Source: Pedobacter sp. BMA
GTDB lineage: Bacteria > Bacteroidota > Bacteroidia > Sphingobacteriales > Sphingobacteriaceae
Length of the DNA: 64,000 nucleotides
Direction of reading: 5' to 3'
Assembly: GCF_001027745.1 (NCBI RefSeq)
Contig: NZ_LECU01000004.1
Span: 248,001-312,000, forward strand
The notes under the pieces are model-generated. The model was not told the origin of the DNA and made no database searches. It was given only the letters and a program-made list of their open reading frames with translations. This document shows, piece after piece, positions 46,177-55,151 of this stretch. The translations under genes and the position numbers were made by a program. Every line of letters begins with the position of its first letter. Position 1 is the stretch's first letter.

Positions 46177-47496
46177 TTATTTACCTTTTATCCATGCAGC
46201 GACATCATCGACCAAAGTTTCTGAAACGCTTACAGGAAGCTGGTATTGATTTGTAGTACCTTTTACCATTTGCGGGCTGAGGAGGTGATTCAGATCGGGA
46301 TAAAATTTCAGTTTTACGTTCTTCTTCTGGCTTAATGCCGAATTCCAAAGATCATAGTCTGTTTTACTCACCTGGAAATCATTACCACCCTGAACCACAA
46401 AGATCCGTTGTTTTACCAAACCCTTTGCCACGGTAACCTGATTATATGCATTAAGATCTGCCCAGTATTTTGCCGGCAAGCCCAATATTACCGAATCAGG
46501 CTTAATCGTTGTGCCCAGTTGCGAAATTCTGCTTTTATTGATCTCGGTAACTGCAGCTGCAAGTTGCTGCTTCATCACCGCTGTTGTATCACCAGATAAC
46601 TCAAACATGTATTTATTCTGATCTATGATAATATCAGTCAGCTTTCTCGCAGGCGCGGCAGCTAATATTAATCCTGCAAGGTCAGGAGATGTTAAGGCCA
46701 TTTTTGGTGCTAGCATTCCACCAAGGCTATGTCCAAAAACAAATATATTCTTAGGATCGGCCCCTACCACAGTTCTTGCCAATGCAATTGCTGCTGTGGC
46801 GTCGTCAAGAACTTCTTCTTTTACTGTATAAGGCGTAGCAAATTCATTTGGGTAAACCAGCGTACGTTTAACGTACCTGATGGATCCGATGCCTTTAGAC
46901 GCTAAACCGGCGGCGATATCTTTAAATGGTTTGTTTGCACCCACAGTTTCATCCATATCACCCGGGCCCGAACCGTGCACAAATACCACTATTGGAAAGT
47001 TTTTGGTGTTTTTCGGTGAAGTGATAATTGCCGCGAGCTGCCTTTTAGGCGGGCCTATGTAAGTAGACTTTTCTGTATACGAGCTGGTATCTACGTAAGC
47101 GGGTTTAATGTAAGCATTGGCTTTTTTCACCTGACCGAGATATATACCGACGATTTTTTGTGCTTTATTAAAACCGAGGATAAAATTCTGATCACCTTTT
47201 TCGAAATGCCCTTCAACAGTCACAGCAAAAAATTCACCCTGCGCCTTACTCTGGATGGCATCGAGGGATTCGGCCTTACCAAATTTTTCACCAATATCGC
47301 CCCATAGTTTTTTGAGGGCATCTTGAGAAAGCTTGGATTTTAAGGTATCATCAAAAAAGGCGTGTGCTTCGGTATACTTACCATCTTGCAAAAACTTAAA
47401 AAAATCGTTTGCGCCATTGAATAGTTGAACTACATTCTGAGAAAATGCAGTGGTTGTAAATAGCAATGCAACTATAATTAAAATACTTTTTTTCAT
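46177..47496 (-). CDS. secreted alpha/beta hydrolase with N-terminal DUF3887-like domain
   Basis: A 439-residue protein with a signal peptide ending near residue 20 (TTAFSQ). A DUF3887-like domain (about 21-125) is followed by an alpha/beta hydrolase. The oxyanion stretch HGSGPGD is at 174-180, the nucleophile elbow GHSLGG at 255-260 with Ser257, and a likely catalytic His is in PDLNHLLSP near the C-terminus. The family includes esterases and dienelactone-hydrolase-like peptidases; the substrate is unknown. It should act in the periplasm. It has its own terminator and no coupled neighbour. Confidence 0.88.
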   Translation of the reverse strand: MKKSILIIVALLFTTTAFSQNVVQLFNGANDFFKFLQDGKYTEAHAFFDDTLKSKLSQDALKKLWGDIGEKFGKAESLDAIQSKAQGEFFAVTVEGHFEKGDQNFILGFNKAQKIVGIYLGQVKKANAYIKPAYVDTSSYTEKSTYIGPPKRQLAAIITSPKNTKNFPIVVFVHGSGPGDMDETVGANKPFKDIAAGLASKGIGSIRYVKRTLVYPNEFATPYTVKEEVLDDATAAIALARTVVGADPKNIFVFGHSLGGMLAPKMALTSPDLAGLILAAAPARKLTDIIIDQNKYMFELSGDTTAVMKQQLAAAVTEINKSRISQLGTTIKPDSVILGLPAKYWADLNAYNQVTVAKGLVKQRIFVVQGGNDFQVSKTDYDLWNSALSQKKNVKLKFYPDLNHLLSPQMVKGTTNQYQLPVSVSETLVDDVAAWIKGK

Positions 47497-47674
47497 TTAA
47501 GGATGTTTGGTTGTTCTTTAAAACCAAAGTTAACATTATTTGCCACTCAAAATATCTTAAATGAACGGTCTTTTTAGTTTTAACTATTTTTAACAATTGA
47601 ATCGTTGGAGTTTTCAGGTCCGCTGATCATTAACACCGATTGAATACGGGAACCGGGGTTCTGGTTCGCCAAGT

Positions 47675-47702
47675 TTTGAAAAAAAATGAGCCTGCGTATA
47701 AT
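47675..47702 (+). promoter_or_regulatory. candidate promoter of the first hairpin element
   Basis: TTTG at 47675-47678 and TATAAT at 47697-47702, with an 18-base spacer, precede the conserved block that starts at 47709. This would place the RNA 5' end almost exactly at that block. No gene on the plus strand lies nearby. Confidence 0.45.
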
Positions 47703-47708
47703 AAATCT

Positions 47709-47790
47709 GGTTTTTAGCGTTTATGAATATGAGAGCGTTAATTTAGATGACGGGGATGCTGCCAAAAGGCGGAATCCCCGTTTCTTTTTT
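47709..47790 (+). ncRNA. candidate small RNA or mini-gene with terminator hairpin, copy 1
   Basis: A conserved block with two AGCGTT repeats is followed by the stem CGGGGAT (47751-47757) and ATCCCCG (47774-47780), with an inner GCC/GGC pair, and then TTTCTTTTTT. A 7-codon frame runs from 47723 to 47746 (MNMRALI). The stem lies between two minus-strand genes, so it ends no known plus-strand gene. A second copy is at 49182-49261 with nearly identical sequence. Confidence 0.6.
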
Positions 47791-47796
47791 ACATAG

Positions 47797-47831
47797 AAAA
47801 AAGGGATATCTCTTAAAAAATATCCCTTTTT
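47797..47831. terminator. terminator of the LiaF-like gene, bidirectional
   Basis: AAAAAGGGATAT and ATATCCCTTTTT form a long stem with T-tracts on both sides. It lies 25 bases past the minus-strand stop at 47856. Confidence 0.88.
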
Positions 47832-47855
47832 GTATATATGATGGAGGTGCGGATT

Positions 47856-48239
47856 TTATTTATTTAAGTCTGAAAAGTCTGCTGTCTTTTCTGCTTTATA
47901 CTGATCAAAGGCGGTAATCTTCTTCGGCTTCAAGATCAGATATAATCCCACGGCTATCAATGCCACTGCGCCTGTAACTCTTGAGAAATCAAAAAACACC
48001 AAATCTTTGAATGTGAAAATTCCGCCGATGATGGTTAATGCCAGCCAACCGCTTCCCTGAAAGTTTTTGCGGTAGCCTAACCAGATTCCTGCGCCTAACA
48101 TAATCGTATGCCAGCTTAAAATCCAGTGAGGGATCGCTAATCCTGAATTTCTCAATAAGAATACGGAGCCGATGACTACGATTAAAATACCTAAACCTAA
48201 TTGTTTATCTGACTGATTGTTTTTGATGAAATTTTCCAT
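47856..48239 (-). CDS. LiaF-type/DUF5668 transmembrane domain protein
   Basis: A 127-residue protein with four hydrophobic segments (about 15-31, 40-56, 65-80 and 88-107). The text LGLGILIVVIGSVFLLRNSG and ILSWHTIMLGAGIWLGYRK is typical of the LiaI/LiaF-like transmembrane domain (DUF5668). In Firmicutes LiaF-type proteins damp an envelope-stress two-component system, but this stand-alone Bacteroidota form has no such known partner. It is a single gene. The about 170 bases between it and rpiA hold nothing I recognise. Confidence 0.8.
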   Translation of the reverse strand: MENFIKNNQSDKQLGLGILIVVIGSVFLLRNSGLAIPHWILSWHTIMLGAGIWLGYRKNFQGSGWLALTIIGGIFTFKDLVFFDFSRVTGAVALIAVGLYLILKPKKITAFDQYKAEKTADFSDLNK

Positions 48240-48408
48240 GACCGTTTGTTTTTATATTCAAATGTATCACGAAAACAAAGGCTAAAGAATGGTTCTTCCC
48301 TGAGTAACTTTATTTTATCGGTGAGTGAATTGATTTCATCGGTAAAATATCTCCAGAATGAAATGACCGGTCAAAATCCCGGTGAAAGATTCAGAGATTC
48401 AGATGCTA

Positions 48409-49098
48409 TCATTCAAAAATAATGATGTCGTTACCCTGGCTCATGATTACTTTAGACGTAATCCCAACGAACAGTCCGCTCGTTAGCACACCATTAATCT
48501 GGTTTAAAGAAAAATTTAACTCGCCAGGGTTTTCAATCAATCCAAAGTCTGCATCAATAATATAATTTCCATTATCGGTAATGTATTGTTTTGATGCTGC
48601 TTTTCTTAAAACACCTTTTCCGCCAAGTTTTGAAATTTCATTGTAAACGTATTGATAAGCGAGCGGGATCACTTCCACTGGTACGGTAAATGCGCCTAAT
48701 TTTTTCACTTTCTTGGAAGCATCAGTAACGATGATGGTGTTTTTGCTGAGGGTAGCCATAATCTTTTCCCGAAACAAAGCTCCTCCTCCACCTTTTATCA
48801 GATCTAGAGATTCTGTGAACTCGTCTGCCCCGTCGATACTAATGTCAATTGAACTTAAGCTTCCCGGATCGAGAACTTCAATCCCGAATGACTTTGCCAA
48901 CTGTTCTGTGCGGACCGAACTGGCTACGGCTTTAATTTTTAGACCTTCCCTTACCTTTTTTCCGAGTTGCTCAATTGCAATGGTAGCGGTAGACCCGGTG
49001 CCCAGGCCAACAATATCGCCATCATTAACGAATTTTACCGCAGCGAGTGCGGCAGCTAATTTTTCAGCATTTTGAAGGGTTAGATCTATTGAAGCCAT
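48409..49098 (-). CDS. rpiA: ribose-5-phosphate isomerase A
   Basis: A 229-residue protein of normal RpiA length. It has the phosphate-binding GLGTGSTA at 31-38, DGADEFTESL, and KGGGGALFREKI, the segment with the catalytic glutamate. It interconverts ribose 5-phosphate and ribulose 5-phosphate in the non-oxidative pentose phosphate pathway, in the cytoplasm. It is a single gene on the minus strand, and the second hairpin element lies upstream of it on the opposite strand. Confidence 0.96.
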   Translation of the reverse strand: MASIDLTLQNAEKLAAALAAVKFVNDGDIVGLGTGSTATIAIEQLGKKVREGLKIKAVASSVRTEQLAKSFGIEVLDPGSLSSIDISIDGADEFTESLDLIKGGGGALFREKIMATLSKNTIIVTDASKKVKKLGAFTVPVEVIPLAYQYVYNEISKLGGKGVLRKAASKQYITDNGNYIIDADFGLIENPGELNFSLNQINGVLTSGLFVGITSKVIMSQGNDIIIFE

Positions 49099-49181
49099 AA
49101 AGTAAAATTAAAGCTAAAATAAGTGAAGAGCGAATGATCATCAGAAAAAAAGAAAAAAAATAACCAGCAGCACAATAATTA

Positions 49182-49261
49182 GGTTTTACAGCGTTTATGT
49201 TTATGAGAGCGTTAATTTAGATGATGGGGATTCTGCACTAGTGGAATCCCCATTTCTTTTT
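49182..49261 (+). ncRNA. candidate small RNA or mini-gene with terminator hairpin, copy 2
   Basis: The conserved block and the stem are as in copy 1, but the outer C-G pair is T-A here (T49225 with A49252), and the stem TGGGGATTC/GAATCCCCA is a perfect nine base pairs. TTTCTTTTTA follows. The 7-codon frame is at 49197-49220 (MFMRALI). The element ends nine bases before the minus-strand TonB-receptor stop at 49270. No clear -33 box is seen upstream, unlike copy 1. Confidence 0.6.
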
Positions 49262-49269
49262 AAGGTCGA

Positions 49270-51618
49270 TTAGAATTTGCCTGTCAAGCTTACTCCATAG
49301 GTCTTTGGATTCCCTAAGTGAGCTGCCCCAAAATCATATGCATAGTCGATATATGTTTTGTTGGCAAGGTTTCTTCCCCAGAGAAATAAATCAAATCTTT
49401 TTTGAGTTAAACCAATTTTAGCATTATAAACGTTAAAGCCTTTTTGCTGAATCTGGTTACTTAAATCAAAAAACTGATTTCCGGTAAATAACCATTCACC
49501 CCGGGCAAGGGCATTTAGCCCTGAGCTTTGATCGACCTTATGGCTGTACTGCAACGCGAGCATCGAGGTTGTTTCAGGCGTGTAAATCTGTCTTTTACCA
49601 TTTAATCCAATGGTTTCCGATCCATTGTCTGTTGATGAAGTTTTGTATTTGGCGTGTGTGTATCCGAAATTATAGTCGACACTCAAACCTTTTACCGGGA
49701 TGGCAGCAAGTTCAAATTCCAATCCTTTACTGCTTAATTTGCCTGCATTTCGTGTGCTGGTTAATGCATCTGGCAATATTAAAACCGGAACCTGTGCATC
49801 TGTAATATTCACGTAAAACGCGGCGAAATTCACACTTAAACGCTGGTTTAAAAAGGTGTTTTTTGAACCTATTTCAAAGTTGTTACTATACTCTGGCTTG
49901 TAAGCATCGAGCGGCTTAGCTGTAGGATCGGAAGCTAGCTGGGTAATCCCTCCGGCCCTATAACCACGGCTATAAGATGCATAAACACTATTCTCATCAG
50001 CAAGTTTATAGGCTAAACTTATCTTTGGCGACAGGGCATTAAAATTAGCTTTCCCGATAGTATCAGCCTGTGTAATTATTGGTTCGTAGCCAGGAATAAG
50101 ATACTCACCACTTGCACTGACTTTCTTGTGTTCATAATCGTACCTCAATCCGGCGGTTGCTTCCAGACGATCAGCGATGGCGTAAGAAATCTGACCAAAA
50201 GCAGCCCATCCCAAACCCTTTCCATTGTTCACATTTACGGCTGTTGTATTGGGTACTGCGCCATACAAATCGCCGTTGGCACCGAAATAAGTACCTTGCT
50301 TAACCGGATTTTTCTGATAGAAGCTGTATAAACCTACAAGCCATTTAAGTTTAGATAACCGGTTTGCCGGTGAACTGAATTTAATTTCCTGAGTAAAAAC
50401 CTGGACTTTATTCCAGTCGTTCCCATAATTGTTTACAATGGAAACCATATCCAGGGGTGAAAAATCACCGTCGATAGGTTGTTTATAATAGCGATAATTT
50501 GACTGGTAGGCGGTTTGAAAGGTGAAGTTGAAATCGTTACCTGAATAATTTCCGGATAAAGATGCATTGAACAAGTTGTCGGCCATCTCGGCTACCGAAT
50601 TCTGATTCAGTTTAAAAGGATTAATTAGAGCTTCCTCAACTGAACCAGCCAAAGGAAAGGTTCCGTTGTTTCTGTTTTCATTATGCTTCACGTTTAGCGT
50701 TAGTGCAAAGTTAGCTGTTGCTAAGAACTTCAGATAATAATTGCCAAGATATCCATTAAGCTTATCAAAGCTACTGTTATTAAATTCATTGGAATAAAAA
50801 CCATCCTGTTTGTTGAACAGGCCGGCAGCACCAAAAAACAGTTTATTTTTAACCAGTGCTGTTCGGATACCAGCACTATAGCGTTGCTGACCAAAATTAC
50901 CTATATCAACGCCTGCGAAACCTGTGGTGGTATTTCCTGGTTGTTTCGTAATGATATTAATTACCCCTCCCATTGCATTTCTGCCATACAGTGTTCCCTG
51001 CGGGCCACGTAAAACTTCAATACGTTCTATATCGAATAAGGATGCGATGTAAGTATCCAACCCGAATTGATTTACGCCATCTATATATGTGGCTACTGCC
51101 GGATCATAAGATGTGGTACCTATCCCGCGAATACTGGTTACATTTCTGCCGTCTCCAGGATTACTGCTATATAGGTTGGGAACGACTGTTGCCAGGTCCT
51201 TTAAATTTTGAATGCGGAAATCGTTAACTTTTGATGCTGAAAAAGCCGTTATAGCTATTGGTATCTCCAGTAAACGCTCATCCCTTTTCTGTGCCGAAAC
51301 TGTTACATCATCCAAAGCATTGTTTTTATTCTTTAACGTAATGTGGATTTTATCACCGCCTGCAAGCACTTTAATTTCTGTGGCAAAACCCATGGCGGAT
51401 ACCATAAGGCTTATTTTTCCCTGCCTCATATTTTTTATCTCGAAATATCCTTCCTCATCTGTTTTGGTTACCAGATTGGTATTTAACACCTGTACTGTTG
51501 CACCGGCAATTACTGTATTTTCATTTGCTTTAACTGTTCCTGAAATGTTGTTCTGCTGTGCATGCAAAGCAAAAGTGGCTAACAGGAAAAAGTTGATCAG
51601 CAGTGTAACTTTCTTCAT
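49270..51618 (-). CDS. TonB-dependent receptor, FecA-like
   Basis: A 782-residue outer-membrane receptor. The signal peptide ends near residue 20 (FALHAQQ). A carboxypeptidase-regulatory-like domain lies at about 23-100. The plug begins DDVTVSAQKRDERLLEIPI, with VTSIRGIGT and EVLRGPQGTLYGRNAMGGVI, and a barrel ends in phenylalanine. It has no SusD partner, so it is the classical type, for siderophores, vitamins or small oligosaccharides; the ligand is unknown. A hairpin at 51643-51672 separates it from the cytochrome gene upstream, so it may have its own promoter. Confidence 0.93.
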   Translation of the reverse strand: MKKVTLLINFFLLATFALHAQQNNISGTVKANENTVIAGATVQVLNTNLVTKTDEEGYFEIKNMRQGKISLMVSAMGFATEIKVLAGGDKIHITLKNKNNALDDVTVSAQKRDERLLEIPIAITAFSASKVNDFRIQNLKDLATVVPNLYSSNPGDGRNVTSIRGIGTTSYDPAVATYIDGVNQFGLDTYIASLFDIERIEVLRGPQGTLYGRNAMGGVINIITKQPGNTTTGFAGVDIGNFGQQRYSAGIRTALVKNKLFFGAAGLFNKQDGFYSNEFNNSSFDKLNGYLGNYYLKFLATANFALTLNVKHNENRNNGTFPLAGSVEEALINPFKLNQNSVAEMADNLFNASLSGNYSGNDFNFTFQTAYQSNYRYYKQPIDGDFSPLDMVSIVNNYGNDWNKVQVFTQEIKFSSPANRLSKLKWLVGLYSFYQKNPVKQGTYFGANGDLYGAVPNTTAVNVNNGKGLGWAAFGQISYAIADRLEATAGLRYDYEHKKVSASGEYLIPGYEPIITQADTIGKANFNALSPKISLAYKLADENSVYASYSRGYRAGGITQLASDPTAKPLDAYKPEYSNNFEIGSKNTFLNQRLSVNFAAFYVNITDAQVPVLILPDALTSTRNAGKLSSKGLEFELAAIPVKGLSVDYNFGYTHAKYKTSSTDNGSETIGLNGKRQIYTPETTSMLALQYSHKVDQSSGLNALARGEWLFTGNQFFDLSNQIQQKGFNVYNAKIGLTQKRFDLFLWGRNLANKTYIDYAYDFGAAHLGNPKTYGVSLTGKF

Positions 51619-51642
51619 TTATAGATTATAATTTATGTAAAT

Positions 51643-51672
51643 AAAGCGGCTGGTGCTGCCACCAGCCGCTTT
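51643..51672 (-). terminator. hairpin after the cytochrome gene, terminator-like
   Basis: AAAGCGGCTGGTG and CACCAGCCGCTTT form a perfect 13-bp stem with a four-base loop. It lies just past the stop at 51684. The tail on the minus strand (ATTTACAT) is only partly T-rich. Confidence 0.7.
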
Positions 51673-51683
51673 ACCTAGTAGCC

Positions 51684-53651
51684 TTATTTATTCAGTGAGT
51701 TGATCCAGGCTGCAATTTTCAGTGCTTCGGCTTTGGTAACCTGAGGCATTGGTGGCATTTCGGTTGAATAGCCAGGCCAGTTTTGAGGCTGTGGGTTATG
51801 AATAAGCTGGAAAATTTTTTCGGCTGAATATTTACGTTTTGCGATCTCAACAAACGGCGGACCGATCTGTCGTTTAGTTTGGTTGTGGCAGGCCAGGCAG
51901 GTATTTTTGGTTAACAAACCTTCCACTTCTTTAAATGTAGGGACTTTAGCGGGAATTGCAGCAGCGGGTTTGGCTGCTGCTGGGGCTCCTTTTGATTCAG
52001 GCATTTTACCAGCCCCTGCTTTTGGTATAGCCGTTTTTTTAACTGGTGTTGCCGCCGCAACTTCAGAATTTCTCCTGCTTACTTCGCTTAATGATAGTTT
52101 ATTTCCATCCGGAATCTGATTCAGGGTGTAATAAGCTACCGGATGAATCAAAGAATAAAATCCTTGCTGCGATCTGATTCCATCGAGCGTTAGCGTATGG
52201 ATATAATACTGACGCAGATTGGGAACAATAATCCTGGCTCTTAAACCATCGGCAGAAACCTTAACCCCTGATATTTTTAATTTTTCTGTATTTACAGGAG
52301 GTGAGCCATAAACAGGCTGATATTTATAGATGAAGCTTTCTGCATTGTATGATGCCAGGTCTTCAGCTGATTTACGGTCGACCGGCATGGTAAATTCAAT
52401 TTCAAAACCATCAGGCATTGCCCTTACGGCTTTCATTTCGAAAGGTGTTTTGTTATTGTAGACTAACCTTTCCAAACCTTCATTTGCATCTCCTGCTGAT
52501 CCCCAGCCACGATTGGTTTCACCCACAAATAAAGAACCATCTGTTCCCCAGGCCAACCTCAGTACACCTGAACGGAAACCCTTGCGGAAGAGGAAGGCTG
52601 CCCCTTGTTCTTCGCCTTTGACCGTTTCCATGAAAATCCTCGAAATGATACTCATTCCCTGATCACCAACTAAAATCTGGCCTTCAAACGGGCCGAAGGT
52701 ATTGACTGGAATTTTAACCGGTTCTGCGGAAGATATTCCGAGAATACCATAAGGCAACCAAACTGATGGCAATTTTAACTCCGGAAAGGTTTTTTTCATA
52801 TCGAACAGCGTTTTAAAAGTTTCGTTCACCCTGTTCTCTGGTTTAATATACCTGCCTTCATCATTTTTGATCCTTCTCTCGTCCATTTTCGAATAAAAGA
52901 AATCTGATTGAAGTTTGACGGGAGAGTTAGGCATGTTCGTCCACCTTAAACTTGCCGGATGGCCCATAAAATCGCCTTTATTCACTTTCCATAAACCCCC
53001 TGAGCCTACCCAGTCGCCCTGATTTTCGGTGAAGTAAAACTGTCCGTCTATTGTTCCAATTCCTGCAGGCGAACGAAATCCCGCAGCATAAGGCATCATT
53101 TTACCATCTTCGGTAATGTTCATTGCCCAACCGCGCATGGGTACGCGACTTTCTGCACGCCACCATTCTTCATCGCCAAAAGCTACGTTGCCGGTAACCA
53201 TAAATGTCCCGTCGGGCATTAATTTGGGGCCGAAGCTATATTCGTGATAGTGACCGCTCAAAGGCCAGGCGTAAACTGTTTCATAAACATCGGCTTTGCC
53301 ATCCTGATCTTTGTCGGTTAGTTTGGTTAACTCGCCACGTTGGGCAACATATAGTGCGCCGTTTTTGTACACGATACCCAAAATTTCATGCAGGCCATAG
53401 GCAAACCTGCGCCAGTAGGGCCTGGCGCTTGTAGGATTTTCAACAATAAAAACCTCACCTCTTCTGGTGGAGACGGCCAGATCGCCATTTGGCATGGTCA
53501 CCAGTCCGCCCACTTCTAATATCGGGCCTTCGGGCACGCGTACTTTATTTATCCTGAAAAAGTCTTCTTCTTTCGGTGTTTCCTGTGCAAAAGCTGCAGA
53601 AAAGCTAAAACCTAACGCCAGTATTGCTAATTTTTTTAATGTGTTTCTCAT
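51684..53651 (-). CDS. periplasmic propeller dehydrogenase-like protein fused to cytochrome c
   Basis: A 655-residue protein with a signal peptide ending near residue 22 (AAFAQ). A beta-propeller of the glucose/sorbosone dehydrogenase type follows, with repeated VGGLVTMPNGDLAVST, MPDGTFMVTGN and SPAGIGTIDGQFYFTENQ motifs. A beta-rich domain near 410-510 and a low-complexity Ala/Lys/Pro linker (about 535-570) follow. The C-terminal cytochrome c domain has heme motif CLACH at 585-589, with a candidate Met ligand in TEMPPMP near 632-635. Such fusions are thought to oxidise sugars or polyols and pass electrons to heme. It is 11 bases from the DUF1080 gene upstream, so the two are co-transcribed. 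Confidence 0.88.
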   Translation of the reverse strand: MRNTLKKLAILALGFSFSAAFAQETPKEEDFFRINKVRVPEGPILEVGGLVTMPNGDLAVSTRRGEVFIVENPTSARPYWRRFAYGLHEILGIVYKNGALYVAQRGELTKLTDKDQDGKADVYETVYAWPLSGHYHEYSFGPKLMPDGTFMVTGNVAFGDEEWWRAESRVPMRGWAMNITEDGKMMPYAAGFRSPAGIGTIDGQFYFTENQGDWVGSGGLWKVNKGDFMGHPASLRWTNMPNSPVKLQSDFFYSKMDERRIKNDEGRYIKPENRVNETFKTLFDMKKTFPELKLPSVWLPYGILGISSAEPVKIPVNTFGPFEGQILVGDQGMSIISRIFMETVKGEEQGAAFLFRKGFRSGVLRLAWGTDGSLFVGETNRGWGSAGDANEGLERLVYNNKTPFEMKAVRAMPDGFEIEFTMPVDRKSAEDLASYNAESFIYKYQPVYGSPPVNTEKLKISGVKVSADGLRARIIVPNLRQYYIHTLTLDGIRSQQGFYSLIHPVAYYTLNQIPDGNKLSLSEVSRRNSEVAAATPVKKTAIPKAGAGKMPESKGAPAAAKPAAAIPAKVPTFKEVEGLLTKNTCLACHNQTKRQIGPPFVEIAKRKYSAEKIFQLIHNPQPQNWPGYSTEMPPMPQVTKAEALKIAAWINSLNK

Positions 53652-53662
53652 CGTTAATTTAA

Positions 53663-55072
53663 TTAAAACAAAATGGTATAGTTTAAAGTGTCATCTAAGG
53701 CAACCAAAAGCTGCCATTGCCCATCAACCTCTCTCACCAAAGGTTTAGGCGTTCCATCGGCAAGTTTTACATAGTAGGATTTATCACGTATCAGATATAA
53801 CCCTTTGGAAACTTCTTCCAGATTTGGAGCACTTGCCAGTAAAAAATAAAGATCTTTTGAAGGTTTGTCTAAGGTAATTGTTCTGGTTAATCCCTGTCCG
53901 CTTTCCATTACCTTAATGGCGTCTGTCACTTTCGCACCATAAATCTGATATTTGAATTCGGGGCGATCCTGTTTATCCACAATGTACCCCTTTGTTTTAA
54001 AATCTGTTCCTGCTGTATCAGTTAGCCATTTATTCTGGCCGGTTATCAATTTTCCGATTGCCAATACCGGTTTTGCTGTAAAAAGAGTTACACTACCTAA
54101 CGGGCGTGAAGTACCGTTACCGCGACCATCCCACATTGGGGTCGCATCAATAAAATCTCCATGCCAGCCTTGCAATAGCGTTCCGTTGTCTAAATCATAG
54201 CTGAAACCGATTTTCTCAGGTCCGCCAACTGATATGGCATGTACAGAACGAACGCCGGGGGCTACATCAACGAAACTCCTGATCATATTATTGCTGTTTG
54301 CATCGATGTAGATTGGATCTGCCCCACCATTTTGGCCGGGCTTGGGAACTTCTGTAAGTGGGGTAATGCTGATGTTCCTGAACGCTACCGATCCATGGTC
54401 GCCCTGTAAACGTAAGGGGCCTTTCGCTTTTTCGGCACTTGCCGCACCCCTTGTAGGTCCGAATAGTTCTACATTTTCATGGATAGTAACGCCATTTAGC
54501 ACGATACTTACCATACGGGCATTGTCTGTTTTGTTTCCTGATGCATCGAATTTTGGTGCCTGAAAAACAATTTTGATGTGTTGCCATAATCCCGGAGCTT
54601 TACTTACATTTTGTCGGGGAGCAATACCTCCAAAGCCTTTTTCATTTTCGGGTTTTGAATCGTCCCAACGCTGATAAATACCTCCATTATTGGATGAGCT
54701 TGCGCTTCTTAACCCCCATGCATCGTCAATTTGTATTTCATAGTTCCCCTGTAAGTAGATACCGGAGTTGGTTCCTTTTGCCGTAAGATAGTCTAGTTCA
54801 ACTGAAACATCTCCATACTCAGAAAGGGTATATAAGTCGGAACCTGCTTTTTTAGCAGTGGATTGATTGACTAGAATACCGGTTCCTTTAGCTGTTTTTA
54901 AAACATTTTCTACGTTGAGATCTGCCATGACATTCGCAGCCAGCGACCACGAATTTGCAGGGTTTTTAAAAGCAGAAAGATCAGTTAGATTAATTTGTTG
55001 GCCGTGGGCCAGCAAGGCTCCGCTTAGCCAGAGTATGGCCGCAAAACCCGCCTTTAAAGCGTTAGGTTTCAT
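53663..55072 (-). CDS. DUF1080 (3-keto-disaccharide hydrolase-like) protein
   Basis: A 469-residue secreted protein; the signal peptide ends near residue 24 (LLAHGQQ). The N-terminal half is a DUF1080 beta-sandwich: YTLSEYGDVSVELDY, then GTNSGIYLQGNYEIQIDD, then GPLRLQGDHGSVAFRNI. This family is now annotated as 3-keto-disaccharide hydrolase. The C-terminal 220 residues form a second domain I do not recognise (GFSYDLDNGTLLQGWHGDFI). The gene is followed 11 bases later by the propeller-cytochrome gene and follows the GH92 gene. A role in keto-sugar processing in the periplasm is inference from the family. Confidence 0.85.
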   Translation of the reverse strand: MKPNALKAGFAAILWLSGALLAHGQQINLTDLSAFKNPANSWSLAANVMADLNVENVLKTAKGTGILVNQSTAKKAGSDLYTLSEYGDVSVELDYLTAKGTNSGIYLQGNYEIQIDDAWGLRSASSSNNGGIYQRWDDSKPENEKGFGGIAPRQNVSKAPGLWQHIKIVFQAPKFDASGNKTDNARMVSIVLNGVTIHENVELFGPTRGAASAEKAKGPLRLQGDHGSVAFRNISITPLTEVPKPGQNGGADPIYIDANSNNMIRSFVDVAPGVRSVHAISVGGPEKIGFSYDLDNGTLLQGWHGDFIDATPMWDGRGNGTSRPLGSVTLFTAKPVLAIGKLITGQNKWLTDTAGTDFKTKGYIVDKQDRPEFKYQIYGAKVTDAIKVMESGQGLTRTITLDKPSKDLYFLLASAPNLEEVSKGLYLIRDKSYYVKLADGTPKPLVREVDGQWQLLVALDDTLNYTILF

Positions 55073-55112
55073 ATTTGGTTTTTTGTTTGGCCGGTTAAGC
55101 CTGTATTTTTAT

Positions 55113-55143
55113 TACCGGTTGAGCATTTTTTGCCCAACCGGTA
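55113..55143 (-). other. hairpin between GH92 gene and DUF1080 gene
   Basis: TACCGGTTG and CAACCGGTA pair across a 12-base loop. The base of the stem is followed by A-rich rather than T-rich sequence on the minus strand. It may be a processing or stabilising structure, or a partial terminator reducing GH92 expression. Confidence 0.5.
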
Positions 55144-55151
55144 AATAGTTA

